A stretch of 64,000 bases of DNA from Stomoxys calcitrans (lineage: Eukaryota > Arthropoda > Insecta > Diptera > Muscidae): contig NC_081555.1 in assembly GCF_963082655.1 (NCBI RefSeq), forward strand, positions 183,107,424-183,171,423, given 5' to 3'. The notes beneath the pieces are model-generated. The model searched no databases, was not told the DNA's origin, and was given only the letters and a program-made list of their open reading frames with translations. Made by a program: the position numbers and the translations under genes. Positions within the stretch are counted from its first letter, which is position 1; every line of letters begins with the position of its first letter. Of this stretch, positions 11,986 through 24,289 are shown piece after piece.

Positions 11986-12773
11986 GTTCTTGACCAACTA
12001 AGTGCCGGTATCTGTTGGACGCGAAAGCCGGGCAATGACAAAGGAAATGCTCCAACGTCTCTTTATCTTCTTCACATGCCCTACTCATACTATCATTTGC
12101 CGCAGCGATTTTACATACGTGTGCTCGTAGTCCTATGTGTCCCGTTATGATACCAATAGCTATACTGACCTCCTTCTTGCTTTCTTTCAGTAATAGCCTC
12201 ATCTTCTCACGATCGGGATCCCCTCATAGGATTTTCGGCGTCCCACCGACCCTTTCGGTGTTCCACAAGTTGCATGCGCATTCTTCGCCCACTCCCTTAA
12301 ATCGGACTGCGTTGACCCGAAAGGCTTCGGGATAACCAAGTTTATTGACTCAGTCCTCTGGCCTTCACCGCCAAATCGCCTGCCCTTTCATTTCCCTTTA
12401 CTCCGTTATGGACCGGCACCCAAATGATGCGGATTTTCCCATCCCCAGAGAAGGCGTTAATCTCCTTCTTAAACTGCAAGACTATTCGTGACCTTACCGT
12501 CCCTGTTGTTATTGCCATGATGGCTAGTTTACTGTCGGTAAAGATGTTCACACTCGACGTCCTCGCGTTAGCACCACACCACTTCACGCATTCCGTGATC
12601 GCCTGGATCTTCGCCTGCAGGGCTGTATTATAGTCAGGCAGTCTAAAACAGATCTCAGTCCCCGTGTTCTCAATGTAAACCCGTGCTAATATTAATGTTG
12701 TATTATAATTCAATAATAGACTTGACCCGCTCGCGAACAGGAGTTCTAAATTAAAAACTATACCTTTAACCAC
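11986..12773 (-). pseudogene. Non-LTR retrotransposon RNase H and C-terminal fragment
   Basis: The minus strand from 12773 to 12342 encodes a retrotransposon RNase H domain: a piece ending YNTALQAKIQAI (the catalytic E is replaced by Q in what is normally an A-E block), a NIFTDSKLAI block with the conserved D, and WVPVHNGVKGNERAGDLA, the WVPGHSG-x-x-GNE-x-A-D motif. After a frameshift, 12202-11990 encodes a C-terminal region with CEEDKETLEHFLCHCPAF, a Cys/His cluster usual at the end of such ORF2 proteins. The frameshift and altered residues mark it as dead. It resembles RNase H-bearing LINE clades (I, LOA, R1-like), inferred from motifs only. Confidence 0.8.
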
Positions 12774-12775
12774 TC

Positions 12776-12843
12776 CCTTGGTACATTTGTACTACCGCAT
12801 GTTGTACTCCATATAAAAACTGATTGGTACTGTTGTACCAAGG
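12776..12843. repeat. Short perfect-arm hairpin
   Basis: 'ccttggtaca' at 12776-12785 is exactly inverted by 'tgtaccaagg' at 12834-12843, with extra GTAC motifs in the loop. It sits directly beside the 5' edge of the LINE fragment. Confidence 0.5.
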
Positions 12844-12849
12844 ATATGG

Positions 12850-14510
12850 TTAGAGGGTGTCAATTGATTTCGTAATTGAAACCGATTTTTAATTAACTGT
12901 ACGTTCCTATAAAGCCCGATCTGCCGATATAACGTAGCTTGATCTGATTACGGAGTGTAATTAAAACAAACAGTACGGAGTAAATTGTTAAGGAATATGG
13001 CAATCAAGAATATTGTCGTATATGTATAAAACATAAGTATCGGAGGTAAATATTAGGAATACATTCAATTCCTGGACATCCGTAGTCAAAACTCCGACAT
13101 TTTTATAGTGATGTTAATAAAAATGTGATCTAAAATTGTGTTGATGTTTATTGACTTTCTGCTGTAATGAAGTGATATAACATTACCGTAAATCTGCCGC
13201 ATAAATCCGTATAAATATATTCTTATCGGGATTTGAATCCAATTTCTCATTAGATGTATTAAATTCAATTCTTGTGATCCGGTTTTTTTCTTTTTCACAT
13301 TTAGTAAAATTTGACGATGTAACATATGAATGAAGAATATACTCCATTCACATTGCAGCACTAAGCTTTAACAATCGAAAAGCACCATATTACAAACACT
13401 GAGTAGCTTACACATATTTGTAGGTTAAGGGTATCTTTAGCCATTCAACTCCATAAAGTTGAGAATATTTGTGCCAATGTTTCTTTTTTCCACTGCACTG
13501 TTCCTTTTATTCACCTTCACTTTATAATATAAATATTTTTTTTCTCAATTGTACTTTTATTTGTAATCCCAAACAAAATAGTGTATGTGTGTGTGAGGCA
13601 TCCTTAAGTAATTCACAGGTATTTACTTGCTCTGAAGGTCACTTTATGTATCTAAACAGCATATCTGTTTATGTTTGGAAAATTTTCTTAGTAATTCTGT
13701 GTTTTCTTGGGGTTTTCCACAATACAACTGGGCTACTCATCTACAGGTAAACAGCGAAGGACCCTTCAACAACTCTTACCATTTTCTTGGAAAATGTAAC
13801 CTTCTCATGAACTTTTTCGTTAGGAAATAAACCACCGATTTTGCGGTGGATAACCGATGACGTCGCTGCAAGTATTGCTTATCTTTTTAGTTTTTATTTA
13901 TTTTATATGGTTTATTTGTTGCACATTTTTCGTATTGATGAACTTCAACTTCGATTAATCTGTTTGTACTTTTTGCAACGATATCCGAAATGAACCGTTC
14001 AGGCGCGCATGCGCGTTTACACTGAAGTTTTGGCTGATCTGCTGCAGGTATCTACCTACCCATCAACCTCAAACATTGACTGCCAAACAACAAATCTGCT
14101 GTGGCAAACAAAAGCCAAAACATTGCCATGCCGTTCGTTATCACTGGCTAGCTGCACGTAGAGAGCCAAGCCATCCGTCAGGTAAAATGTGCGGGGACTT
14201 GTAACGTAAACAGAGAGATGAGAGCACTATTTGTTTACTTCTTTTTATTTCTTACAAAACAAATGCTACAACTACTGGTAAGCAAATAAACACACTCTTG
14301 ATTAATATCCCAGCGGGAAAGTTCAATGCGAGTCCACAAATATGAGGTCTTCCCATCTCATGTCCAAAAGTAGGGCTTACAGAAGGCCGTATGCCGAATG
14401 AGGTTTTGAACGTGTAGCACAAAAAAAAATCATGCACTCTCAATTTTATTTGAGAGAGACAGTTAAATTAAAAATTGTTTCCTTTATACTATAATCTCCG
14501 AAGATCTATT
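12850..14510. other. No gene supported
   Basis: AT-rich to 13860, then a GC-richer part (about 13980-14230) without transposon signatures, including 'gcgcgcatgcgcg'. No coding region is supported. The GC-richer part may be conserved regulatory DNA. Confidence 0.3.
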
Positions 14511-14512
14511 TT

Positions 14513-15747
14513 CATACCCACCAACGAAGGATGGGGGTATATTCATTTTGTCATTCCGTTTGCAACACAACGAAATATCCATTTCCGACCCTATATAGTA
14601 TATATATTCAATATAAAAATCTAAGACGATGTAGCCGTCAGTCCGTCTGTCTGTTGAAATCGTGAAATTTTTAAAAATATAGATATTGAGCTGAAAATTT
14701 GCACAGATTCTTTTTTTTGTCCATAAGCTAAGTTTGAATAAGTTAAGTTTGAAGATGGGCTTTATAGGACTATATCTTGATATAGCCTTATATAGACCGA
14801 TCCGCCGATTTAGGGTCTTAGGTGCATAAAAGTCACATATATTATCCGATTTTGGTGAAATTTGGGTTGTGAGTTGTGTTAGACCCCTCGACATCCTTCT
14901 TCAATTAAGCCCAGATCGGTCCAGATTTGGATATAGCTGCCATATAGACCGATCTCTCGATTTAAGGTTTTGGGTCCATAAAAGACGTCTTTTATTATCC
15001 GATCTCGCCGAAATTTGAGCCCGTGAGTTATGTTAGGCCCTTTTGAAAAATTCTTCAATTTGGCCCAGATCGGTCCAGATTTGGATATAGCTGCCAAATA
15101 GACCGATCTTTCGATTTGAGGTCTTGGGCCCACAAAAGCCACATTTATCATACGATTTTGCTGAAATTTGGGATAGTGAAATTTGGGATAGTCCCTTCGA
15201 CATCCTTCTTCAATTTGGTCAAGATCGGTTCAGATTTCGATATAGCTGCCATATAGACCGATCTCTCCATTTAAGGTCTTGCGCCCATTAAAGGCGCATT
15301 TATGGTCCGATTTCGCCGAAATTTGGGACTGTGAGTTGTGTTAGGCTCTTCGACATCTTTCTTCAAGTTGGCCCAGATCGGTCCAGATTTGGATATAGCT
15401 GCCATATAGACCGATCTTTCTATTTAAGGTTTCGGGGCCATAAAAGGCGCATTTATTGTCCGATTTCGCCGAAATTTGGGACCGTGAGTTGTGTTAGGCG
15501 CTTCGACTTTTCTCTGCATAAAGCTACCATATACACCGATATCTCGAACTGATTTCATTGAAATTTGACACAGTGACTTATGTTAGGCTTTTTAACATCC
15601 GTGTCGTATGTGGTTCAGATCGTTTTATTTTTAGATATATCTACTAAAAAGACCAATATTTTATTATGCACAATTGAACAATGACCTGTACTTATTAGTA
15701 TTTGGTCTAAATCGGAACATATTTCGATATAGTTTTTTTTTAACTTG
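14513..15747 (+). repeat. HINE-A, long copy
   Basis: Begins 'ataccca..aacgaaggatggg' and ends in 'acttg' with the terminal hairpin eroded. At least five units are marked by 'tagaccgatc' near 14792, 14943, 15096, 15250 and 15402, a spacing of about 152 bp. The open frames at 14484-14894, 14879-15151 and 15331-15552 are only the unit read through. Confidence 0.8.
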
Positions 15748-16059
15748 TTTTCATCAAAGATGTTCATGTTTTTTTGTGTACTTTGATATGTTCTATTTAT
15801 AGACACAATGTCCCACCATTGGAAGTGGCAGCCGGTTGTACGTACCATATTCGCCCAATGGAGTCTTTCATCGGCAAGAGCTGTCGCCTCAGAGTACAAC
15901 ACACTGCTACATGATACAATTAAGAGGTAGCGTCGTTAGCACAACAACAAAAATCTACTCCTAACGACTTGAGTTTGCTACTCATTCGTAAATTAAAATG
16001 TCAAAGTGGTTTTAGGAATAAACTTTGTTTTAGAACTTATTTTCTTCAAATGTGTTTTA

Positions 16060-16660
16060 TAAAGGGTGATTTTTTTGAGGTTAGGATTTTCATGAATTAG
16101 TATTTGACAGATCACGTGGGATTTCAGACATGGTGTCAAAGAGAAAGATGCTCAGTATGCTTTGACATTTCATCATGAATAGACTTACTAACGAGCAACG
16201 CTTGCAAATCATTGAATTTTATTACCAAAATCAGTGTTCGGTTCGAAATGTGTTCATTCACCGTAACGTTGCGTCCAACAGCATCTTTGAAAAAATACGG
16301 TCCAATGATTCCACCAGCGTACAAACCACACCAAACAGTGCATTTTTCGGGATGCATGGGCAGTTCTTGAACGGCTTCTGGTTGCTCTTCACTCCAAATG
16401 CGGCAATTTTGCTTATTTACGTAGCCATTCAACCAGAAATGAGCCTCATCGCTGAACGGTGAATGAACACATTTCGAACCGAACACTGATTTTGGTAATA
16501 AAATTCAATGATTTGCAAGCGTTGCTCGTTAGTAAGTCTATTCATGATGAAATGTCAAAGCATACTGAGCATCTTTCTCTTTGACACCATGTCTGAAATC
16601 CCACATGATCTGTCAAATACTAATGCATGAAAATCCTAACCTCAAAAAAATCACCCTTTA
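16060..16660. mobile_element. Foldback element built from a mariner/Tc1-type transposon
   Basis: Ends are 'taaagggtgattttttt' and its inverse, flanked by TA at 16058-16059 and 16661-16662. The two arms (16060-16264 and 16456-16660) are near-perfect inverted copies about 205 bp long. Each encodes the transposase N-terminus, seen at 16175 as MNRLTNEQRLQIIEFYYQN. The 191-bp centre encodes, on the minus strand, a catalytic-core piece with FSDEAHFWLNGYVNKQNCR and TVWCGLYAGGIIGPYFF. The core joins the N-terminus out of frame, so no active transposase is made. It could be mobilised only in trans. Confidence 0.85.
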
Positions 16661-16795
16661 TATGTATATTTGTCATTATAAAATTTTTTTTTTCTTATGT
16701 GTGGAATATCGGATCAAAAAGAAATACTTTTTACGATTTTAAAAAGACTACAGCCTTTGATATCTAGTTTTATTGCAAAATTAAAACAAATATAA

Positions 16796-17398
16796 CAAGT
16801 AAAAGCGTTCGGCCAGGCCGAATTTTATAAACCTTCCACTATGGATAGCAACTGTCGAGTTATTTTCCCAGTATCTCTTTTTAGGCAAACAAAGGAAAGT
16901 ATAAAGGAAAAGAATTGCTATGCTATTGGAGTTATATGAAGGGATGGGATAATGGAATGAATGTTTGAGACCACAGTAGAAGTCATTGTATAAAATTTCA
17001 GCCAAATCGTATAAGGATTTCGCCCTTTAGGGGCTCAAAAAGTAAAATAGGGAGATTGTTTTATAAAGGGAGCTGTATTACATTATTGACCGATTTAGAC
17101 CATATTTGGCACATATGTTGAAGGTCATGGGAGAAGCCGTTGTACAAAATTTCACCAACTCAGATAATAATTTTGCCCTATAGAGGCTCAAGATGTCAAG
17201 ACCCCAGATCGGTTTATATGGTAGCTATATCAGGTTATGCATCGATTTCACCCGTATATAGCACAGTTGTTGGAAATCATAACAAAACACCTCATGCAAA
17301 ATTTCAGCCAAATGGGATAAGAATTGCGTCCTCCAGTGGTATAAGAAGTCAAGATTCAAGATCGGTTAATATGTCAGCTATATCAGTTCAACAGTAAC
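16796..17398 (-). repeat. HINE-A, distal part missing
   Basis: Starts with 'caagtaaaagcg', the hairpin (gttcggccaggccgaa) and 'aaccttccactatggat'. Three to four units follow. It ends inside a unit near 17398. Confidence 0.75.
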
Positions 17399-17933
17399 TA
17401 ACAGTCATTAAATAATACTCAAGAAATAACAATTTTGTACATTTTAATTACATATACCCAACTAAAATTCCAAGTTTTTTAATTACTTCATTCAGTAATA
17501 TGCTTCAGAAGAGGTTGCGTTGACGATAATACGCTTTTACCCATGTTTGGTAAAGTAATTGCTTATTCCAAAGAAATTAGTTTGACCTGAGTTCTAAACT
17601 ATTTCATCTATACTCATAAAAATGTATAATTCCTTACGAATTTTTAATTAAACGCAAGAATGATCATGAACTAACGTAATCCACTCAAAGTTACTTCTTG
17701 TTGATGTGGGTAGCTGGAGATTGGCAAAGGAGCATATGGGTTCGAATTCATATAAAATGGACTAGATTTTATCAGTCTCTAGGCGCCTTAGTTTTTATCC
17801 GATTTAGTTGAACACCCCAAGTGTTAAGTACTCTAATTCATTTCTTTATTTTTTGTTTATAAAAATTTAATCTTGATTTATAGTGTCGGTAGAAACCAAA
17901 GCACCCCCTCAGTCATTTAAAGTCATAATTTTT
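17399..17933. other. No gene or repeat recognised
   Basis: AT-rich DNA between two HINE-A copies, with no coding signal or repeat match that I can see. Confidence 0.3.
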
Positions 17934-19309
17934 TATACCCATCACCGAAGGATGGGGTTATCTTCATTTTGTCATTCCGTTTGCAACACATCGAAATATC
18001 CATTTCCAACCCTATAAAGTATATATATTTTTGATCAACGTAAAAATCTAAGACGATCTTGATACAGTCTACAGTCTTTAAAACTAGAGATATTTAGCTG
18101 AAACTTTGCACCGATTCTTTTTTTGTCCATAAGCAGGTTAAGTTCGAAGAAGGGCTATATTGGACTATATCTTGATATAGCTCCTATATAGACCGATCGG
18201 CCGATTTAGGGTCGTAGGCCCATAAAAGCCACATTTATTATCCGATTTTGCTGAAATTTTGAACAGTGAGTTGTGTTAGGCCTTTCGACATCCTTCGCCA
18301 ATTTAGCTCAGATCGGTCCAGATTTGGATATAGCTGCCATATAGATCGATCCGCCGATTAAGGGTCTCAGGCCCATAAAAGCCACATTTATTATCCGATT
18401 TTGCTGAAATTTGGGACAATTAGTTATGTTAGGTCCTTCAACATCCTTCGTTAATTTGGCCCAGATCGGTCCAGATTTGGATATAGCTTCCATATAGACC
18501 GATCCTCCGATTTAGAGTCTTAGGCCCATAAAAGCCACATTTATTATCCGATTTTGCTGAAATTTAGGACAGTGAGTTAAGTTAAGCCACTTGACATACT
18601 TCGGTAATATGGCACAGATCGGTCCAGATTTGAATATTGTTGCCATATAGACAGATCTCTCGTCTTTAGGTTTTGTGGCCATAAAAGGCGCTTTTATTGT
18701 CCGATGTCGCTGAAATTTGAGACAGTGAGTTGCGTTAGCCTCTTCGACGTCCTTCTTGAATTTGGCCCATATCGGTTCAGATTTGCATATAGCTGCCATA
18801 TAGACTGATCTCTCGATTTAAGGTTTTGGGCCCATAAAATGCGCATTTATTGTCCGATTTCGCCGAAATTTGGGGCAGTGTGTTGTGTTAAACTCTTCGA
18901 CATTTTTCTGCAAGTTGGCCCAAATTGATCCCGATTTGGATATAGCTTTCATGTAGACCGATATCTCGATTTAATGCATTGGCCCCATAAAAGGCGCGTT
19001 TATAATCCGATTTCACTTAAATTTTACGCAGTGACTAATGTTAGGCTTTTCGAAATCCATGTCGTATATGGTTCAGATCGGTTTATTTTTAGATATAGCT
19101 ACTAAAAAGACCAATATTGTTATACATAATTGAACAATGACTTGTACTTATCAGTATTTGGTCCAAATCGGAACACATTTCGATATAACTGCTATGGGAC
19201 ATAAGGTATGCAATTTTCACCGGATTTTGATGAAAGGTGGTTTACATATATACCCGAGGTTGTGGGTATCCAAAGTTCGGCCCGGCCGAACTTAACGCTT
19301 TTTTACTTG
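17934..19309 (+). repeat. HINE-A, best complete copy
   Basis: Left end 'tatacccatcaccgaaggat'; right end 'cccgaggttgtgggtat', then the hairpin 'gttcggcccggccgaac', a short spacer and 'acttg' before a T run. Six internal units are marked by 'tag(a/c)..gatc' near 18187, 18340, 18493, 18645, 18800 and 18953, a very regular spacing of 152-155 bp. Sub-terminal inverted repeats, one terminal hairpin, insertion in T runs and a central tandem array fit a non-autonomous Helentron-type element. That classification is an inference. Confidence 0.8.
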
Positions 19310-19636
19310 TTTTTAAACATGATGTTAATTTTTTTATTTATTTATTAATTTATTCAATTATCGAAAAACATAAAATTAATGTTTTTAAATTTAATATAAA
19401 AAAGTTAAAGTTCAAAAAACATTTTGAGGTCGCAAATGTAAGCGGACAAAACTATTAAAGCACCCCCCATTCAAGGTTCTCAAAAAAACTATTGAAATCA
19501 ATGTTTCCTCACGAATTGTTTTATTCTGGATGACACACGCACATCTTTTAGAAATAGAGGAATTAAATTATTAATTATTTCGGGTGTTAGTGGTTCTCAG
19601 GTTACTTGAGAGAAACAGTTGAGAACAAAACACAAA

Positions 19637-19916
19637 TAAAATTTGCAAATTTTGCCCTTGAATATTTCACTAAGGAACAGGGGCAAATTTCTCACTTATC
19701 AATGAGTGCAGTCCGATTCAAGCTCAATGATAAGAGGCCTACTTTTTAAAGCCGAGTCCGAACGCCGCGCCTCAGTGCGACAATTTTTTGGAGAGAATTT
19801 TAGGAGGAAAACAACCGCTGAAAAGTTTTTTCTGATGGTCTCGCCAGGGTTCGAAACCCAGTGGCTCAGCGTTATAGGCGGACATGCTAACCTCTACGCT
19901 GCAATGGCCTACGAAG
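19637..19916 (-). mobile_element. tRNA-derived SINE with target-site duplication
   Basis: Flanked by the direct repeat 'caaaacacaaa' (19626-19636 and 19917-19927). Read on the minus strand it has a tRNA-like head with an A-box-like segment (inverse of 'gctaacctctacgctgca'), a B box (inverse of 'gggttcgaaaccc'), and the standard body through 'aatgagtgcagtccgattca' and 'ctaaggaacaggggc'. Confidence 0.85.
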
Positions 19917-20473
19917 CAAAACACAAAATGAATTCCATAAAACAATTTCAAGAATGGTAGATTAATAAGGGCTCATTTTTGTAAGTATCTGTGCCTTAAT
20001 AAACTCAAAACACGATTGTGCTACATTTTGCTTTTTAGGTCCCACAAAGCAGAACGGGAAAAAATTTGACTTATTATTTGGTCGATATGCATTTTTTTAA
20101 GTAATTCATTAAAAAACTCGGCTGCCAGCAAAAAACTAAATATCAACAATGCAAACAAGCGCGAAAAACGCTTTTGAACTGTTTTCTCGCACTCAATCGG
20201 CTTTAGTCTCCGTTCTGCTCGGCGTTCACTATGTTGAACATAAGCTTATATGTATTGACTTGTATGTAACCAGTTTTATTGCATTCACAATCTTTATCTC
20301 ATTAACAATTTCGGCTCGGCTTTCAGCACGCACTCTGTTCGCACTCTAAAAGACATAAACAGTTAGCACTACTAAATTTCAATTACTAAAGCTTATCGGT
20401 CTCACATGCCACTGAAGGATTTGCAAGCCCAGGTTCAAATCCCCCGGCTGACCAAATTTTATTTGGTTTTTTT

Positions 20474-21350
20474 GTACCATCCACCATAGGATGGGGTATA
20501 CTAACTTCCTCAATCCCTTTGTAACACATTGAAATATAGATATGAGATCAAAGAAAGTATAAATGTTTATTCTTGATCAACTTGACATTCTAAGTCGATT
20601 TAGCCATGTTCGTCGGGCTGTCTGTCGAAAGCACGCTAAGGTATTGTAAAAGGCCCATATAGGTCCATTGGTGCCATATTTTGCGATCTCGGATCTTGAC
20701 TTCTTTAACCTCTAGAATGCGCGATTCTTATCCAATTTGTCTGACATTTTTCATGGGGTGTTTTCTTTTCACTTCTAAAGTATGGTCAAAATCGGTTCAT
20801 AACCTGATATAGCCACCATATAAACCGATCTCGCATCTTGACATCTTGAGCCTCTAGAGGGCGCAATTCTCATCCTATTTGGCAAACATTTTGCAGGAAG
20901 TGTGTTGTTTTGACTTCCAGCAACTGTGCTTAGTATAGTTCAAGTTGGTTCATAATCTTATATAGCTGCCATATAAACCGATCTTCAGATTTGACTTCTT
21001 GGGCGTCTAGAAGGCACATTAACCACCTGATTTGGCTGAAATTTTGTTATGACTTGCAACAGCCGTGCTAAGTATGGTTTGAATGGGTCCACATCACGTT
21101 ATAGATCCCATAAAAACCGATCCCATAAACCCCTAAAAAGTGAAATTATTATTCGATTTGGCTTATGTATGGTCCCAATCGGTCCATAACCTGATGTAGC
21201 TCCAATAGCAAAGCAATTCTTATCCATTATCCTTTATTTGCTCTATATGCCAGCTATACCAATCTCAAGATTAAACAACAAAATGCGTATTTTTTATCCG
21301 ATCTGACTGAAATTCCATCTTACTTAAGGTTTAGGTCCCATAAAAACGTA
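20474..21350 (+). repeat. HINE-A, hairpin end missing
   Basis: Begins 'accatccaccataggatggg', followed by several diverged units with 'ccatataaaccgatct' near 20816 and 20968. It fades out around 21350. Confidence 0.7.
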
Positions 21351-21359
21351 CCCCCGATT

Positions 21360-23400
21360 TATGGTATTTTTTCTCTGAAACCCACATTTTTACTTCTATC
21401 TGGCAAGCAACATTTTCTCGGCATAGCAAAAGTACATTGCAACCCATGAACGAATCGATTAATATTTTGATGAAGCTCCCATATAAGGGTACATTTCATA
21501 AAGGACATATTTTCTATTGTTGCCAGGCAATTGCAAAGAGATTCCAATTAAGTTCATGGTTTTATAACAACTGAAAACCAAGCTGAAAACAGTTTTAATC
21601 ACATGTTTGGTTGTTAGTGATGAATCTGCCTCACGCACTTTTACTTTTCTCTACCTCCACTTATTAAGTGTGCCCATAGCTGCCACAAATTTGATGCCAT
21701 TTTACAAATCACCTACTTTGGACGGTAGAAGAATAGATATGCCGTATAGGGGATAACAAAACGAGATTACCTAGCTCAAGCGGAGCGTTACTTGTAACAC
21801 ACACTGGCAAATCGAAAGAATTATATTTTTATTGTACAAATTATTGCAGTGCAGCGCAATTACGCCTCGAGCCAGAGGTGATAAAAATATTAACCGCCCA
21901 TTGGGTAACCAAGCTCCAACCTTATGATTGGGATGGCAAAATAGGGCAACTAGTTGGTGTTCATCATCCACACACCAGCTGCGCAGGGGGAATAGCAATG
22001 AGCACGAAACGTCCGAATTTGAACAAGTGCTCGAACCAACAAGCATCAGGCCCATTGTCTTCTGTTATTTATCTCTTTGCCATTCATTTGGAAGGCCGAT
22101 GGCATGCAAACGGTGGTGTCGTTTGGATTTGGTGCTTTAGGCTCCAAAAATTGTGATCTGCAATGTAAGCAGGCTGATTTGCGATGGTCGACAAAAACGA
22201 AGAAGATCAAGGGGGCCAAGTGATTACGAATAAAGATCTCCTCTGGAAATTGGTACTCTACTCCGCCCAAGATGGCTAGGAGTGCACAACCTTTGAATTG
22301 AATTACCACGCACTTGACATTGCCATCACGTCCAAATGGCATTTAAAAATGCTCAGCTCTCTGCGATTACGTAGTTGGAAGTGCTTTGACGATTAAGTAA
22401 TAGGCAGAGGGAACTAGAGGTACGTCTTCAAATGGAGACATTACAAAGGCCGTGACACGGGCTGAGCTGTGTGGACGTGTTTGGACTGCAGTCCTCTGAC
22501 TTGGATTTTTTGCATTTTAATAGAACTCCAACAATCGGCTGAAAATTAAATCGAAAATGGTTTTTGCAAATGGCTCATTCAATGCAATGGACACGGGCCA
22601 CATTGCCCATTTGAGCAAGTGAGCTGTCGATTAGTTTATTTATTTTTGTGGTAATTTGCCAGAGAGTGTTAGCGGATGCGCATGCGCAAATGCCGGTGTT
22701 TGTGTGTTTTATGCAATTGTCGTTGGCCGTTGTTCGCTGGTGTTGGTAAGCAATTGTCAAATCTATTACGCTGAGGAGTTATGTGATTACTTTCGCTAAT
22801 TGTGGAGCCTCTAAACTCTTTGCAAATCCTCTAATTTTGTGAAGTTTTATCGGAATCTTTCATTGCATAAACCGATTGAAAATAGATCAGACACATATGG
22901 CATAGAAATAGGTAACACTGCATCTCATTTTGAATTTCTTATCTCTATTAGGCACATTTTTAAATTTACAAAACAAATTAGAAAATTAGTTCAATCCAAA
23001 TAGATAGAAATGCGCAGTTGGTGATTTGCTGGGGAGCATGTGTTTTTGCTAAATAGTACCTAAAATAGTAAATCCTATAAATAGTGAATTCGTTTGTCGC
23101 AATGTTAGCTTCTCTCAGTCCTATAATGTAAACACTGATCGAATATACATAGAGATGATGCGGCGATAAAGTGCTGTAAAATATGATACATGCTGACTCT
23201 TGTATGATTCGTATTGTCATAGCAAAAGGAGTTTACATTGGTTTGAACAATCTGTAACTTTGACCTTTTGATCGGATTACTACTGTTTTTCAATTGTTTT
23301 AGCGCTTTTTGTTTTAAAAGAGAAACCCCTTATTAGAAATTATGTGCTGTTGCAAAATGCATTTGCAGACTATGACCATCAATTTCGCAGTGAAATCGCA
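21360..23400. other. Single-copy stretch, no gene supported
   Basis: Composition is GC-richer between about 21640 and 22760, and no transposon motif was found. Open frames of 92-98 codons lie on both strands around 21878-22342, but they overlap each other and match nothing I recognise. Possibly regulatory or an uncaptured exon. Confidence 0.3.
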
Positions 23401-23404
23401 GTGT

Positions 23405-24070
23405 GGTCAGAAGGCGGGTGATAATGGGAACGCCTCAGGTAGGGAGGTTCTCGCCCATTCTATGGAACAAATTTTTGTTGGGTCTAAAAAGGTATGGCGT
23501 GAGAATGATCGCAATGATAGGTAGGCAACATATCAAGGTCTATTTTCGGAACTGTGCCGTCAAGGTTGTACTTAGGCTGAGCGAACTTGGCATCCTGGAG
23601 GAGACTGAATCCGGCCAATGTTCCGTTCAGGACACTATGGATGAGTCGGGCAGACAACTTGGAATTTCGGGATTCGCTTTCCAAGGAGGGAGGAAGCAAA
23701 CACCAAGAATGATACCTCGGTTTTCATAGATGACTCTAAATACGAGACAGGCACTGGATTGGGGCTGTACTACGACACACACAACATTTCAGGCAGAGCT
23801 CTGTATCATAATGATAGAAGCAAAAGAAATTCTGAGAGGGGATTTACAGTTTTCGAAATCAACATATAAGGCAGCCTCTCGGCCGTGGGTTCTAGTACAG
23901 TGAGGTCGAAGTGTGTGGCGGAGTTTGTGGAATCACTGAATAGACTCCATACACCTGATCCGTATTGACGATTACCCCCCCTTCTTCTTCTAATTTCTTC
24001 TTATCACATATTTCTCACTTTTTTATTTCCTTTTCACCACGGGTCAGAGTGGCTATTAATAATAAATTGT
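23405..24070 (+). pseudogene. Non-LTR retrotransposon RT/RNase H fragment
   Basis: The plus strand reads MGTPQVGRFSPILWNKFL, the RT block normally TPQGG-x-LSP-x-LWN. After a deletion of the YADD region and a run through NSGRQLGISGF-like linker, it enters the RNase H start as FIDDSKYETGTGLGLYY (normally TDGSK-x-x-x-G-x-G). Stops and a deletion make it dead. It may be the same broad clade as the fragment at 11986-12773 but overlaps it only in the RNase H region. Confidence 0.7.
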
Positions 24071-24289
24071 AATAAATTCCACATAAAAATCATAGAATAG
24101 GAGAATAGAAGTTTTCTAAATATAAATTTTTGGTTTTTAAATTTGTTCAAACTTCAAATTTTGTCAGTTAGCACGAAAACGGAATGTGAAAATTTGTTTT
24201 TACTGAATTTTACATTCCGGTTACGTTAGACAGCCGTTCGGTAATCATTTGTATGTGTATTCATAAGCCGCCCTATGCAGCGCGCTTTT

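Noticed and set aside
14484..15552. Series of similar short proteins with an MAAISKSGPIW-like phrase, also near 18308-18799 and 48916-49228
   Set aside because: They are the HINE-A unit translated on one strand; stops and frame changes between units show no selection for coding.
17934..19309. Regularly spaced repeats as a CRISPR-like array
   Set aside because: Units are long (153 bp), contiguous and diverged, with no distinct spacers, in a eukaryotic context.
20375..20450. Possible tRNA ('cccaggttcaaatcccccgg')
   Set aside because: A T-arm-like stretch is present, but the D arm and a matching acceptor stem could not be formed; kept only as tRNA-like debris.
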